From assembly GCF_000421465.1 (NCBI RefSeq), contig NZ_ATXB01000002.1:212690-276689 (forward strand): 64,000 bases of DNA, written 5' to 3'. Both the position numbers and the translations under genes were made by a program. Position 1 is the first letter of the stretch. Every line of letters begins with the position of its first letter. Below are positions 35,884-46,973 of the stretch, one piece after another. Source of the stretch: Methylohalobius crimeensis 10Ki (GTDB lineage Bacteria; Pseudomonadota; Gammaproteobacteria; Methylococcales; Methylothermaceae). The notes under the pieces are model-generated. The model searched no databases and had not been told where the DNA came from. It was given only the letters and a program-made list of their open reading frames with translations.

Positions 35884-36136
35884 GCAGATCCGCCATCAGA
35901 TCATCGATGCTCTCGAACCGCTTACCATTTCCGGTCTCCAGTTCGGACAAGGCCTTTTTTGTTTTGGCATTCGGAACCTTGATTTCAAACGGCAGGCGGC
36001 GTTCATCGGCCACGCGAAGCATCAACAGTCGGATGGCGTCCGAGACGGTCAAACCCATTGCTTCAAGGGCGGCAGCGGCACGCTCTTTAGTTTCGACATC
36101 GATGCGTGCACGAACGTAAGTATTGACGGTCTTCAT
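35870..36136 (-). CDS. dinJ: DinJ/RelB-family antitoxin
   Basis: 88 aa. VNTYVRARIDVETKERAAAA, then LEAMGLTVSDAIRLLMLRVA, is the ribbon-helix-helix DNA-binding part of DinJ/RelB antitoxins; the acidic C-terminus (FESIDDLMADLHAGD) would wrap the toxin. It overlaps the yafQ start by 14 bp. With the toxin frameshifted, it may survive only as a repressor or remnant. Confidence 0.88.
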   Translation of the reverse strand: MKTVNTYVRARIDVETKERAAAALEAMGLTVSDAIRLLMLRVADERRLPFEIKVPNAKTKKALSELETGNGKRFESIDDLMADLHAGD

Positions 36137-36259
36137 GAGGACACTTCCAGTACAATTGATGATGGCAGCTCGATTGTAGTCATGACAAGACTACACGGCA
36201 AATTTTATGTTCCCCCTTTTTCTTAAGATAGGGTGATATGAGAAGACGTCAGTATGTAG

Positions 36260-39200
36260 TCAGGTAACTCTTACTTCATATCGTATAAACAGAAAGATGT
36301 CCTCTATCATTTCCGGGTTTAACTGCGGCTGACCATCCACATCAATTGCAATATCCTCCGGCACGTCCGAGCGATTGATAGCTAGCATCCAATCTCCCAT
36401 TAGGGAGCCTGACAACCCTACCGATGATTCCGAAGACGGGAAAGCCGCCGTCGGCAAGTTTCCCAGATCCTTTCGCGAAGCGATGCTGGAATCGTGCGAG
36501 GAGCCATTCTTCACAAGCGTAACCGGCATTTCTGCTTCTGCGAACGTTGAATAGTTGTTGATCGATCTGGGCTTAACCACTACCAAAATTTGCGGCGATA
36601 CATCCTGAGCGAGCACAAATTCCATTCCGAGGAGAAAATGCGGAAAGTGCTTTTCCTCGACAGTCAGCAGGGTTTCATGCGCTGTATCGTCTGCTTTCGG
36701 GTGAAGGAACTGGTGGAACTGAGAAGAGAATTCCTGCCGAAGACTGAACATTCGGAATAGCCCGCGCCCCGATGCCGACAGGTCTTCGAGCCAACGGTTG
36801 AGGGCTTCCGTGAGGGAGGCGTTCACCAGTCCCGCGAAACCGGCGCCCCCGTCCCTGGCCGTGTAGTGGACGTGGAGGATGACATCCGAGATCGTGTCGT
36901 AGTCGAATTGGCGAAACTCCTGGGGCAATTCGAGACGCCAATTGCCGATGACCCCTGCGCCTTCAAAGGGTAGATAGCGCTCGTCGCGGAAGTTGAGTTC
37001 GAACAGGCCGCTGTCTTCCCGGGCACTGCTCGTCGCAATTGATTGAATACCGCCCAGATTATAGATAAAGCGGTCGTCATTCGTATCCCCGGTCCAGGCA
37101 TAAGAGGGGGCGGTATTCGTATTCTTGCGGATGCGGTTGCTCTGTAGCGTAACGGTGCAACTGACGTTCGTATACGGTCCGGTCACCGAGGGGAGCGTGA
37201 GGCTCACCGACTTGATGCGTCGCATGTAGTGGCCGGGGTAATCCAGGTCGAAGATCACCTCGGGGAGGTGGAAGAAGCATTCGCCGGTCTCTCGCAGCCT
37301 GACCAGCGCCTCCGGCTGCAGCAAGACGAGCGAGACGTGCTTGGTGAGCTCGTACTCACGCTTGTTCTGCTCCAGGTAGGCTACATCCATGCGCTTGAGG
37401 TCGTGGTGGAGTTTTTCACCGGCGAGCAACCCCTTCTTCAGGCTGTCCCAGTAGCCGAACTGGATGAAATTCGAGTCCGTCAGCCCCAGCTCGTGACGGT
37501 ACGCCCGTTCCGCCCGCTTGGCGAGGTCGTAGGCCAACTGGTAGCTCTGAAAGTAGAGGGCCGAAAGCTGCGACACCATCCAGCCATAGAGTTCTCGATT
37601 GGTGAATTTCTGACGCATGTAGGTGTCGACTTCCTGCGCGTTCTCGGTCTGGAGATCATGGTTTTCAAGCTCCTTTTCGGAGATAGCAAGACGAATCTCG
37701 GCGGCGGCGATTTGCTTGTCGATCTGCTCCAACTCCTTATTGGCCAAACTTTCTTGTAATTTCCAATCATCCCACCGACGATCATACCCACCTTTTATTG
37801 ATGCCATTGTGGCATCGTGCGTATATTGTCGTGCAATCATCTCCAAGACTCCGGCGGCACTCTGGAGTGCGCTGCCAAGATTGTTGCCACCAAAAGAAGC
37901 TTTCACCACAGGAGTTGCCGCCCATCCTGCGGTACCCACATCAAAATTGGGCACTGTATGTGCAGCTGCAACTGAAGTTTGAATTCCCTGTGCTATCTCA
38001 CTGAACACGTGCGCAGTTCCTAAGCTATCCATATGAACTTGTTCATGCTCATTGATTCGCTCAATATCTCTGTAGTAGTTGCGACGTGCTTTGGTAATCT
38101 CCTTAGATTTTTGCAACCCCTTCAGAGCCTCGGTTGCTTCCTCAATCTGCTGCTCTTTGATCTGTCGGACGCTATCAAGCAGCTTGAGTTCGTGCTTCGA
38201 GCGCATCAGCGCCAGTTCCTCGGCGTCTTTTTTCTCGAGAGCCGAGAGCAGAGCGCCACCCAAGGCGCGGACGTCACCGCATAGTTCGACCGCTTTCTGC
38301 AGCATCACCTGGAAGCGGTAATGGGGCAGCGGTGCATTTACATCGCTGAGGACGCTGCTGAGATCGACGCCCGCAGCGGCGGCTCGGACGAGCATACCGG
38401 GCTCGATGGGCGGTTCGAACAACGGCAGCTGGCGTACCACGCCTTCGATGTTCATGCAGTGGCGGATCTTGAAGAGGCGATCCGTGACCGTGTCCCAGTA
38501 TCCGAGCAGCTTCTCGTTCGGCGGAACGCAGAAGTAGAGCGTCCTGAGCCTCGGCATCCCGTCGCTGCCGCCGGCAGTTGACAGTTCCCCATCTATAGAG
38601 GGAGCGATAGCGTTCTCAATCTCGACAAGGGCGTTACTAAATGCACCCAGATTCTCGTTTTTTAGTTGATTATAGGTTCTGTCCCGCACCCGCTGGGCCG
38701 GGAGCTGGACGGGGCGATCGCCAAGGATCTGAGCGGCGAGGATGTAGAGCTGCGTGGCTTCATTGATCGACTCGATCGTGTCGCGGCGGAAGAGTTGGTC
38801 TCCCCAGGCGATCAGGTTGTCGAGGTATTTCATCACCACCGCCCACTGGTAGGGCGAGGTGCGCAGCCGGGCAATCAGGTGCGGATTGAACGGTTTGTCA
38901 CGCCACTCGTCGATCTGGTTTTCGAAATCCCGCTTGAGCTCGCGCAGCTCGGAATCGGAACCGTCGTAGTGGAGAAGGTCGAGCAGGAACCGGATCGAGT
39001 AGGGTCGTCCTTCCTCATCCGTCCGTTCGTTCTGGAAGAATGGTTTAACCTTCCAGAAACGTGCCGGCGATCGGCGGTCACTTGCATCGAGCGATGGGTC
39101 CTCTCCGATCGTGGGGTCGAAGATGTAGTGGAACCACTGCATCGCCTCTTCGAACCGCTGGTTCTTGCTGAGGCGGTCGGCGATAAGGAGCGGCGCGTGG

Positions 39201-42200
39201 AAGAAGAGCTCCCAGTTGTAAAGGGAGTAGGAGCCGCGATAGGAAAAGTCTATGTCGTCCTTGGGATATGGACGGAGAACGGTGAGATACTCTGGAGCGT
39301 AGAGATTTTCGCTTTCGCGTTCAGGACGCTCGGGGCCGAAGTAGTAATCATGGATCAATTGCCGTCTCAGATCGGAAGATCCTCCATCCTTGGCCGGATT
39401 GAGGAGGCCGCTGATCCCATGCCGATTGAGCTCCTTGATGAACGTGCAGGTGAAGGGATGATAGGACGTGCTAAATTGATAACCCGAATATCGCGCAGTC
39501 TTACCTGATCCCAATGGAATTGTTATCCGCCCGGCTTCACCTTCGTACGTTCCCTTAAATGAAGACAGTTGGACTTCGACCGGTGTGACAAAGAATGTGC
39601 GGTTAGTATCCTCATAGAAGAAAGGTGATTGAGAGACAAACACCTGGAGGTGAGAAGGATAATACAATGTTAGTGAGGTGGGTGTGTTGCCCAATGTTGG
39701 AATTCTGTGCACTCCAGTGCCCAGGAAAGCTAAATCCTCGCCTGCATCCCCCTGGACCATTTCTAGATCGGTGTCTCCTCCGAGGCGGATGCCCATGTAC
39801 TCGTATTCTGCCCCCATAGGCCGTAAAAATGGATCGTCAGTAAAGACTGTATTCTCCTCATACGAATGTACGTTTTTGTCACAGCCGGCTAGCACAAACT
39901 CGCCGATTCGATTATAGCTACTCCATCGGCCGCTTTCGTTGACATTTGATTGTCGGACCCTTACAAATAGCGATCCTTGCCAATCGATAGGTAGGAAGAA
40001 GTATTGCCGAAGATGTGCTTTCGCCAGTGTGTTCAATTGTGACGATGAGACTTTCTTCGCGGTCCACTTGTTGTGCTTGTTCTCGCTCCAAGCGATCTGA
40101 ATGTTCCAATACTTAACCGGCGGCGATCCCGTTTCATCTTCGGTCACTTCGCCAGGCTCATCCGCCTTCTCCGTAAAGATCGGCCAGAAGAGGTAGAGCC
40201 GGCGGTTCCAGATGACGGGGATCAGGTGATCGCCCTGGATATCCACGTCCACCCGCTCCCAGGGCGTCCAATACGATTGGTCCATCCACCGGCGGTAATA
40301 ATAGATATGGGGCGTGTTTCGAGTCCGGCCGAAGACGTGGAGGATATCGAGATCTTCTTCCTTCTGGTGGTACATCCCGGCCATCTCCAGCCGGGCGACC
40401 TCGTCGAGCTTCTCCAGATAGCCGAGAAAGGCGTCCTCGACCGTATCCTCGCGGATCTCGTTCTGCAATAGCGCATTCTCGAGGTCCTTGAAGAAGGGGC
40501 TTTTGTTGTCGCGCAGCTCGGGCTCGATCCAGTTTTCCGGGTACAGGAAGACCTTGCGGTTGGCCTCCCAGACCCGGTAGTTCTTCATCCAGGTCTTCCA
40601 CTGCCGCGCATGCTTGAGCTCGATCTGGACCTCCGGCTCCAGGCTCATCAGCGAGCGCTGCACGAAGAGCTGCACGGAGCTGTTCGCCTGCTTGATGCGC
40701 GAGGTCATCATGCAGGGGTCCATCTCGACGTCGATGAGGTAATGACCAAAGAGGTCGTCAGCGTCTTCGAACGTCGTCGAATCACCTCCGTCGGGACCGT
40801 GGGCGACCAGGTATGCGACCAGAGCGTTACGCTGACGCTTACGCAGCTCGTCCTGCAGCGGCGCGGCGATGGTGTACCAGCGTTCCCGGCCGTGCTTCGC
40901 CTTGGCAGCCCGGCGGATACTGCGAGCGATCTCCGGCGTCAGGTCCGCCTGCCCCCACAGCGCGGCTTCGTCAGCCGATACGCCCAGACGCTTCAGCAGC
41001 CGGAACCACTTTGTGAGCCGCACCAGCAACCGCTCGTCCCTGTAGTCGTTCGGGAAGGCGGCGCCGAGCAGACCGGTTGCGGTAGGGTCGACCGTCTCGC
41101 CGAGGAACGTTTCGAGGTCGGATTTCGACCAGTCCGTCCACGCAACGAGGGTTTCGATATATGTCTGCTTGCTCGGCGTGTCGGCGTGCACTTCCGCGAA
41201 AAGGTCCTCCAGAACCTTCTCGCCGAGTGGAAGATCGTTGCGGAGGTCGGCGAGGTCGGCAAGCCGTTCCCACGCGGCAAAGAGGGAGGCAGCCGAGTCG
41301 GTGGGCGCCAGCGGCAGCGCGTTCAGGTCCAGCCAACCTACGTCCGGCTCGTACTCGAAGAGCCAGGAGAGCTGGGGCCGCGTGAAATCGAGCCGGTTCG
41401 CTACCAGGGCGGCCTTATGCAGCCTGGTATAGGTCTGGAAAACCTCGGAGAAGGTCTCTCGGGTGAGCGTCAGGTGGGGGCTGCTCTCGCTGAACACCGG
41501 CGCGGTGGGTTCCGTACGACAGTCTTCCCGGTAATCCAGGAAGGCGCAGGCAGCAGGCTTCATCGAGTCGGACGGGAGCGTGATCCACCGGGTCAACAGC
41601 GGCTGCATCACCTCCATCTCCAGCCCTAGCGCATCTCCGAGCCGCTGCACAACCAGGCGCTCGCTCAGCCGATCCCTGAGATACGGTACGAGCTTTTCTA
41701 GCACGAGGGCAAAGCGAACGTTGCTAACTTCGTCCGGTGTCGTCCCCGCCGGAGCGTCAAAAAGTGTCGCGATGTCCGCTGCCGACAGGAACTCGTCCTC
41801 CGGCTCCGGAGCGAAAGAATCGGGCGCATCGAACAGGGTATTGATGGTGCTCTCGTAGACCGGATAATCCGGGGCTGTATGATCTGCCAGGTACAGGAGG
41901 GTCTTACGCTCGTTTACGGTCATCGCGCCGACGAACCTCAGTTCCTCCACGGCCCGATCGTAGTACACCCTGTCGTTGAGCTCCCTCGGAAAGGTCAGGC
42001 CGTGCGGCAGGACCGCTGGCGAGTCAGCCAGCGAGGCCGCGAGCGGGGCCGCGTAGTGCGGCGGTTCGAACGACCGCATATTGCGGGAGACGAAGGTCCT
42101 GGGAGTCTCGAACAGAGATTCCACCGCCGTTCGGTAGGCGCTGTCGCCCGACAGGTCCAACAAGGTGTCCCGCTCGGCGATGGTCATCGCGCCCTTGAAT

Positions 42201-45200
42201 CGCAGCTCGCCTGTTCCTCCCGCGTTAGCGACGTAATAGACCGTTTCCCTGAGATTCGGCGGGAAGATCAGCCCCTCGGGCAAGGTCGTCAACGGGGCAT
42301 TGTAGGTGACGGCGTCATTGAACGTGGCGATCACCTGCTCGATGAGCGCCTGATCCCAGTTCAGGAGCGCCAGCTTCGCCTGGAGCAGCTCTCCCGAGGG
42401 GTCCGTGGTCTCGGGACCGAAGGACTGCTCCTCCGCGACTGTCTGCAGTCCGGTGCGGATCTCCTCCAGTACCCGGCCGATCTCAGTGTCGGCGGGCGCG
42501 ATCGGTGAAGGGAGCGGGAACCGGTGCCGGAGCAGGTAATCCAGTTCCGCCACCGAAAAGCCCGACGCCCGAATCTTTTCCACCTTCCGGGCAAAACGCC
42601 ACGCCTGGGAGGTGTCCGCCGGATCGAACGGCTCGACATCCACGAGCTTGCGAGCCCTCAGAAAGTCTTCGATGGAAAGCCTCAGAGGCCGGGCGAACGA
42701 TACGCACCGGTAGAGCACGGACAGGTTCTCGAGGTTCAGCGTGGTGTCGGTCAGCACCTGCTCGACCAGCAGCGACAGCTCCTTCTCCGTGATCTCCAGC
42801 GCCGCGAGGATGGTGGGCTTGTGATCCTCAACGGTGTCAGTGGTGGTGGCCAGCTCGTTGCCGGCGGCGTTCAGCTTGAAAGCGGGATCGACCGGATCTG
42901 AAACAGCCCGGTTGAGGAAGCGCTGCTCGTAAAGAGAGGGCTGGTCGCCGAAGCGTACCGTGTCGATGCCGCTCCACCAGCTCAGCATTTCGAGCACCGG
43001 AACCTTGAGCTTCTCGCGCAGCCGGACGACATAAGCGAGCTGGATCAGGAACTCGTCCGTCAATTCGTTGGGAGGCAGCGCACGCAGGGCGGCATTCAGC
43101 TCCCTGACCGGCCAGCCCAGCTTCCGCTGTAGCCGGACGAACCGTTGGATTCGCTCTAGCACCTCAGCCGCTGCTGCGTTCTCGGCGGGCAGAGTGAGCG
43201 TGGCTTTCGTGAGGTCACAGCTCGCGATGAGCAGGGCCTCCTCTTCGGTTTCGGGCACCGGAAACTCGACGGTGATCGCGCCGACGGGATTGATGTACTC
43301 AGCCGTCAGTAGTTCGGTCAGTTCGTTGAAGCTGAGCTCCGACCGCGCCATGAAGACCGGCACCCGGCGCAGCGCGTCGATCCAATCGAGGCTTACCATG
43401 TCCTCGGGGTTCTCGAGATCAGGCAGGACGTTATCCGTCTCCTCGAGACCCCAGCGCTCGTACGGCTCGCTAGCGTCAGAGCCGGTGACAAGTTCCCGTT
43501 CGCGCGTCGTCAGGCCCAGCCGCTCCCTCGACACGTGCAGCGGTCCCGGAGGAGCCCCGCCACCGAGCACCTCCATCAGCTCGTAGCGCGGGACGCCGAG
43601 GTGATTCAGGAAGATGCGGGCCTCCTCCGTCCACAGGTCGAATGGCAGGTTCCATGGATAGACCGCCTCGGCCAGCTTCTTGTAGGCAAGGCTATTAATA
43701 TATTCCGGTTGCACTCGCAACTCTTCGGCCGTACCGCGGGTTTGCGGCGTACCGGCTGAGGCGATGATGCCCTCATCCCCGATATTGAGGATGTTGTACG
43801 AACGTTCTTCGTCAGTGATAGCCCATTCTCTGCCGGTAGATTTGATGATGACTTCGGGATTATCAGAGAGAGGGATGCCAATCTCGTTGAATTCGTCCCG
43901 AATCCGGGTCGGCATGGCGCCGCTATCCAGCTCACCGGCAAGACTTCGAATCACGGCAGGCGGCTCCTCGAAGTCGAAAAGCAACGGTGCCACTGCCCGT
44001 TCGAGGATTTCGTTTACCAGGTCGACATAAGGAAGAACCGTGTTGGTGTTCTTGCACGAAAGTTCAATTTTCCTGATATCCGGTCTGCGGTTGGTGAGAG
44101 CGCCGAGCGCCTCCACTTCGGCTTCCAGCCAATGCAAGAGATCCACCAGATACGCTGCCGGGCTGTAAACCGACCGGCAGTGCTCGCATTCGCAGAAGCT
44201 GAGAGAGCCGAAGAGCTCCGCCAGTTCCGGAATCTTTCCGCTCTCGGCTACCCGATCGGCCGTTACGGGCAGCGAGATCGGGTTGAACAGGCCTCCGTAA
44301 CCGAGCATCAGGATCTGCGTCTCTGCGGTGATGTAGCCGGCCCTGCGGGCGATGGCTGTCGTGCGGCTCTCGCCGCCAAGTGCATCGCTATACTCCCGCA
44401 GCATCCGGGTTTCACCCACATCGCTGACCGCGTGTGCCGAATCGAGCCCGTTCTCCAGCAGAACCTGCATCGTCTCGAACCGATCGTGCTCCGGAGCTAG
44501 CTTGAAGACCCGCTGCACGCGCTTCAGCTCCCGCTTGAAAACCTCAGGGTCGTCGATGCCGTCAGGCGCGGGATGCTCCGCCATGTAGGCATTGATGTTC
44601 GTGCGGGCAAGGTCGAACTCCGGGGCCTCCAGCACAAAGCGGCTGATCTCCTGCTTGAGGGGCATCTCCAGTCCGCTGGCTCTCTCCAGCTTGTAGGCGA
44701 CGGAGGCGGTCGGGAAGTTTGTCTCCACCCCCCGCGCCATGTGCAGGGCGTAGTTCCGGGCCTTCTCCTCTTCGTCCTCGCCCGGCGTGTCCGGCGGGAA
44801 GCCCGCTTCGGCGATATGCACTTGCCAGTCATTTACCGTCAAGCGTGCCAGGTGGCGCAGCTCAGTGATGCTGCCCTGCTGACGCTCTCGCTGGAAGCGC
44901 TGAACCAGCGGAGCGTGTCGGCTCAGCGCTCCGAGGCCGACGGTGAACTGGGCCGCGCGGACCGCCTCCTCGCTGAAATCGGTCTCTTCGCGCAGCTTGT
45001 CCCAGAAGTCAGCCTCGCGGTTGTTCTCGTAGCGGAGCGCGAAGCGGACGAACTGACGCTGCAGCTCCTTTGGGAGATCAGGCGCGGTGTTGAGAAGAAC
45101 GCCGAGGGGCGGAGCGGCAGCTTCATCGTCCTGCTCAAAAGCGGCCTTCACCGCCAAATCCTGGAGCCGCTCCAGAATGCTGTCGACGTTGTTCTCCTGG

Positions 45201-46123
45201 CCGGGGATGATGTTCTGCCTGAGGGAGGCTACCAGGGCCTCGCGTAACCGCGAGAGCTTTTCGGCCAGCAGGCGGCGATCGTTCGCCGGAAGCCCCTGAC
45301 GCAACAGGCCGTAGAACACCGCACGATCCACGTCGTGCTTCCGCCTCCACTGCGCATCCAGCCGGAGGAAGCGCAGATGCTCGGCCGGGATGCCGGTCTC
45401 GCCGGTGAGGAACTCCAGGTCTTTGTCGGTCAGGTCGGCGAGCGGCACGTCCTCGATGAGGGGAGCCAGCGCCTCCACGTAGCGCTCGTACTCCGATGGT
45501 CCCCGGTACCGGTCCGGTTGCAGCGTGAGGTCGATGGTCTGGACGGGTTCGGCATTGAAAATGACATCGGAGTCGCCGAGCTCGTTACCGTTCTCGTCCA
45601 TCACCCGGATCACCAGATCGGCATGCTCCTTCTCGGCGCGGCGGAACTGGCTGCGGGAGTAGGTGATCTCGTAGAAGCCCTTGCTGTCGGTCTGCTTCTC
45701 GCCAAGCGGTTGCTCGTGCCGCATGTCGCGGTCGAAGGCGCGTACCTGCACGCCGGAAACAGGAAGTCCGCTGGCCGAAGTGATCGCGCCCCTCACGCGA
45801 TATCCACCGCTTACCTCAGGCACATCGACTTTGATCGCAATCTGGTGGTCTTGGGGCTGCAGCGCGTTAATCGTACCACTGGAGGGAAGCACTTCGTTGC
45901 CGCGATAAACCTGAAAGAAGACCGCGACCGGCGGCTGGTTCGGCGACAGCATGCCGAGCGTATCTTCTGAAAACTCGAATTTGAACCGTCCCGCAGAGTC
46001 GCTGGTAGTACTCTGGTTGAGCACGACCTGCTGTTGGCGACGGTAGAACGCTTCTACCTTGAGGTTTGCAAGGAGTTGCCGGGTGCGGGCATGCAAAAGC
46101 TGCCCGTGAATCGTATAGGCCAT
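36260..46123 (-). CDS. Tc toxin subunit A (TcA/TcdA-like)
   Basis: 3287 aa, start supported by AAGGAGGTC 5-6 bases upstream. Order: two transthyretin-like repeats (1-215); Tc shell with CECEHCRSVYSPAAYLVDLL (about 640); a 70-aa module repeated twice (about 1279-1338 and 1370-1436, LPxGLxFPxxL...VYY...ELRFxGAMT); neuraminidase-like region (about 1930-1985, HIYYYRRWMDQSYWTPWERV); coiled-coil channel (about 2610-2830); C-terminal TcB-binding domain (about 2911-3280). TcA pentamers bind host cells and inject the TcB-TcC cocoon cargo. The partner gene lies 1.6 kb upstream. Larger than most TcA proteins (about 2500 aa) because of the N-terminal and internal modules. Confidence 0.9.
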   Translation of the reverse strand: MAYTIHGQLLHARTRQLLANLKVEAFYRRQQQVVLNQSTTSDSAGRFKFEFSEDTLGMLSPNQPPVAVFFQVYRGNEVLPSSGTINALQPQDHQIAIKVDVPEVSGGYRVRGAITSASGLPVSGVQVRAFDRDMRHEQPLGEKQTDSKGFYEITYSRSQFRRAEKEHADLVIRVMDENGNELGDSDVIFNAEPVQTIDLTLQPDRYRGPSEYERYVEALAPLIEDVPLADLTDKDLEFLTGETGIPAEHLRFLRLDAQWRRKHDVDRAVFYGLLRQGLPANDRRLLAEKLSRLREALVASLRQNIIPGQENNVDSILERLQDLAVKAAFEQDDEAAAPPLGVLLNTAPDLPKELQRQFVRFALRYENNREADFWDKLREETDFSEEAVRAAQFTVGLGALSRHAPLVQRFQRERQQGSITELRHLARLTVNDWQVHIAEAGFPPDTPGEDEEEKARNYALHMARGVETNFPTASVAYKLERASGLEMPLKQEISRFVLEAPEFDLARTNINAYMAEHPAPDGIDDPEVFKRELKRVQRVFKLAPEHDRFETMQVLLENGLDSAHAVSDVGETRMLREYSDALGGESRTTAIARRAGYITAETQILMLGYGGLFNPISLPVTADRVAESGKIPELAELFGSLSFCECEHCRSVYSPAAYLVDLLHWLEAEVEALGALTNRRPDIRKIELSCKNTNTVLPYVDLVNEILERAVAPLLFDFEEPPAVIRSLAGELDSGAMPTRIRDEFNEIGIPLSDNPEVIIKSTGREWAITDEERSYNILNIGDEGIIASAGTPQTRGTAEELRVQPEYINSLAYKKLAEAVYPWNLPFDLWTEEARIFLNHLGVPRYELMEVLGGGAPPGPLHVSRERLGLTTRERELVTGSDASEPYERWGLEETDNVLPDLENPEDMVSLDWIDALRRVPVFMARSELSFNELTELLTAEYINPVGAITVEFPVPETEEEALLIASCDLTKATLTLPAENAAAAEVLERIQRFVRLQRKLGWPVRELNAALRALPPNELTDEFLIQLAYVVRLREKLKVPVLEMLSWWSGIDTVRFGDQPSLYEQRFLNRAVSDPVDPAFKLNAAGNELATTTDTVEDHKPTILAALEITEKELSLLVEQVLTDTTLNLENLSVLYRCVSFARPLRLSIEDFLRARKLVDVEPFDPADTSQAWRFARKVEKIRASGFSVAELDYLLRHRFPLPSPIAPADTEIGRVLEEIRTGLQTVAEEQSFGPETTDPSGELLQAKLALLNWDQALIEQVIATFNDAVTYNAPLTTLPEGLIFPPNLRETVYYVANAGGTGELRFKGAMTIAERDTLLDLSGDSAYRTAVESLFETPRTFVSRNMRSFEPPHYAAPLAASLADSPAVLPHGLTFPRELNDRVYYDRAVEELRFVGAMTVNERKTLLYLADHTAPDYPVYESTINTLFDAPDSFAPEPEDEFLSAADIATLFDAPAGTTPDEVSNVRFALVLEKLVPYLRDRLSERLVVQRLGDALGLEMEVMQPLLTRWITLPSDSMKPAACAFLDYREDCRTEPTAPVFSESSPHLTLTRETFSEVFQTYTRLHKAALVANRLDFTRPQLSWLFEYEPDVGWLDLNALPLAPTDSAASLFAAWERLADLADLRNDLPLGEKVLEDLFAEVHADTPSKQTYIETLVAWTDWSKSDLETFLGETVDPTATGLLGAAFPNDYRDERLLVRLTKWFRLLKRLGVSADEAALWGQADLTPEIARSIRRAAKAKHGRERWYTIAAPLQDELRKRQRNALVAYLVAHGPDGGDSTTFEDADDLFGHYLIDVEMDPCMMTSRIKQANSSVQLFVQRSLMSLEPEVQIELKHARQWKTWMKNYRVWEANRKVFLYPENWIEPELRDNKSPFFKDLENALLQNEIREDTVEDAFLGYLEKLDEVARLEMAGMYHQKEEDLDILHVFGRTRNTPHIYYYRRWMDQSYWTPWERVDVDIQGDHLIPVIWNRRLYLFWPIFTEKADEPGEVTEDETGSPPVKYWNIQIAWSENKHNKWTAKKVSSSQLNTLAKAHLRQYFFLPIDWQGSLFVRVRQSNVNESGRWSSYNRIGEFVLAGCDKNVHSYEENTVFTDDPFLRPMGAEYEYMGIRLGGDTDLEMVQGDAGEDLAFLGTGVHRIPTLGNTPTSLTLYYPSHLQVFVSQSPFFYEDTNRTFFVTPVEVQLSSFKGTYEGEAGRITIPLGSGKTARYSGYQFSTSYHPFTCTFIKELNRHGISGLLNPAKDGGSSDLRRQLIHDYYFGPERPERESENLYAPEYLTVLRPYPKDDIDFSYRGSYSLYNWELFFHAPLLIADRLSKNQRFEEAMQWFHYIFDPTIGEDPSLDASDRRSPARFWKVKPFFQNERTDEEGRPYSIRFLLDLLHYDGSDSELRELKRDFENQIDEWRDKPFNPHLIARLRTSPYQWAVVMKYLDNLIAWGDQLFRRDTIESINEATQLYILAAQILGDRPVQLPAQRVRDRTYNQLKNENLGAFSNALVEIENAIAPSIDGELSTAGGSDGMPRLRTLYFCVPPNEKLLGYWDTVTDRLFKIRHCMNIEGVVRQLPLFEPPIEPGMLVRAAAAGVDLSSVLSDVNAPLPHYRFQVMLQKAVELCGDVRALGGALLSALEKKDAEELALMRSKHELKLLDSVRQIKEQQIEEATEALKGLQKSKEITKARRNYYRDIERINEHEQVHMDSLGTAHVFSEIAQGIQTSVAAAHTVPNFDVGTAGWAATPVVKASFGGNNLGSALQSAAGVLEMIARQYTHDATMASIKGGYDRRWDDWKLQESLANKELEQIDKQIAAAEIRLAISEKELENHDLQTENAQEVDTYMRQKFTNRELYGWMVSQLSALYFQSYQLAYDLAKRAERAYRHELGLTDSNFIQFGYWDSLKKGLLAGEKLHHDLKRMDVAYLEQNKREYELTKHVSLVLLQPEALVRLRETGECFFHLPEVIFDLDYPGHYMRRIKSVSLTLPSVTGPYTNVSCTVTLQSNRIRKNTNTAPSYAWTGDTNDDRFIYNLGGIQSIATSSAREDSGLFELNFRDERYLPFEGAGVIGNWRLELPQEFRQFDYDTISDVILHVHYTARDGGAGFAGLVNASLTEALNRWLEDLSASGRGLFRMFSLRQEFSSQFHQFLHPKADDTAHETLLTVEEKHFPHFLLGMEFVLAQDVSPQILVVVKPRSINNYSTFAEAEMPVTLVKNGSSHDSSIASRKDLGNLPTAAFPSSESSVGLSGSLMGDWMLAINRSDVPEDIAIDVDGQPQLNPEMIEDIFLFIRYEVRVT

Positions 46124-46249
46124 GACGGACCTCCTTGAGTTGGCGGGTTTGGGCCGTTGCGATCGCTGAGGCGCGCCGATGTGGGATCAGAAGATCTCGG
46201 TTGTGCATTAGGCGTGGTTACTCAGAGACGCAAGCCGTGCGGTCATGAA

Positions 46250-46873
46250 CTATTGCGCGTGATGAAACTCAATCTGCTCGACGACATGAAAGTCCTTGCA
46301 GTCGCCGTAATAGATTTCCTTGTCCCCGGCGTAAAAAGTCACCGGCAGGTTCCAGTAGCAGTGGAATTGAGTTTCTTCGGACTCACCGCTCCAATAGTCA
46401 ATACGGATCGCATTCTTATCCTGAAAAGTAATTTTCTTAATCTGCTCCAGAGGTATATCGACTCTCGTACCTAACTGCGAGATGGTAAGTTTACTGTGCC
46501 CCATGGACATGCCCTTAATACGATCGAATGCGATACTCCCGGAGGATGTCTTCAAAGTTCCTATCCCCTGTTTTTGTGGTGTGGATTGCTGTGGAAGATT
46601 CCGGCTTCGACTGGACGACGTCTCACCCGTCGGTTCACCGGAACCTGAGTGAGCATCGGCCTTTGGCTCTGACGATAAGGTTGTGTCGGGGCCGGTAACA
46701 GGACTACTCATGTCAGTTGGGTGTGGGATATCCTGCTTGTCCGAGAAGAAACCCGCCTGTTGCAGCCCTACGAACAAGCCGGTAACCGCCGTGATGAGGC
46801 CGGCGATAGCGGTAAGTACGCCAGGAAGGGTATGCCACCAGCTTTGTTTGCTTGAACTGTTGTGTTCGCTCAT
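46250..46873 (-). CDS. hypothetical single-span membrane protein
   Basis: 207 aa from the ATG at 46873 (MSEHNSSSKQ); the frame is open further up but runs into a REP sequence. One membrane helix (LPGVLTAIAGLITAVTGLFV), then a Ser/Pro/Thr-rich linker (about 50-115) and a globular C-terminal domain with KKITFQDKNAIRIDYWSGES and two Cys. No family recognised. It lies between the two Tc genes on the same strand; a role in toxin export or anchoring is conceivable but unsupported. Confidence 0.6.
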   Translation of the reverse strand: MSEHNSSSKQSWWHTLPGVLTAIAGLITAVTGLFVGLQQAGFFSDKQDIPHPTDMSSPVTGPDTTLSSEPKADAHSGSGEPTGETSSSRSRNLPQQSTPQKQGIGTLKTSSGSIAFDRIKGMSMGHSKLTISQLGTRVDIPLEQIKKITFQDKNAIRIDYWSGESEETQFHCYWNLPVTFYAGDKEIYYGDCKDFHVVEQIEFHHAQ

Positions 46874-46890
46874 GTGTTCAGCCCGCGCAG

Positions 46891-46917
46891 GTTGGGGTGA
46901 CCAAAGCGAACCCCAAC
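46891..46917. repeat. REP palindrome 1
   Basis: gttggggt-gaccaaagcga-accccaac: 8-bp inverted arms. Same core as the repeats at 47496 and 47617; it lies on the downstream side of the RAYT gene. Confidence 0.8.
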
Positions 46918-46973
46918 ATATTAATGGCTCAGTCAAGCTCACCCGCATTAAAATCGGCCTCGGGCATACCTGC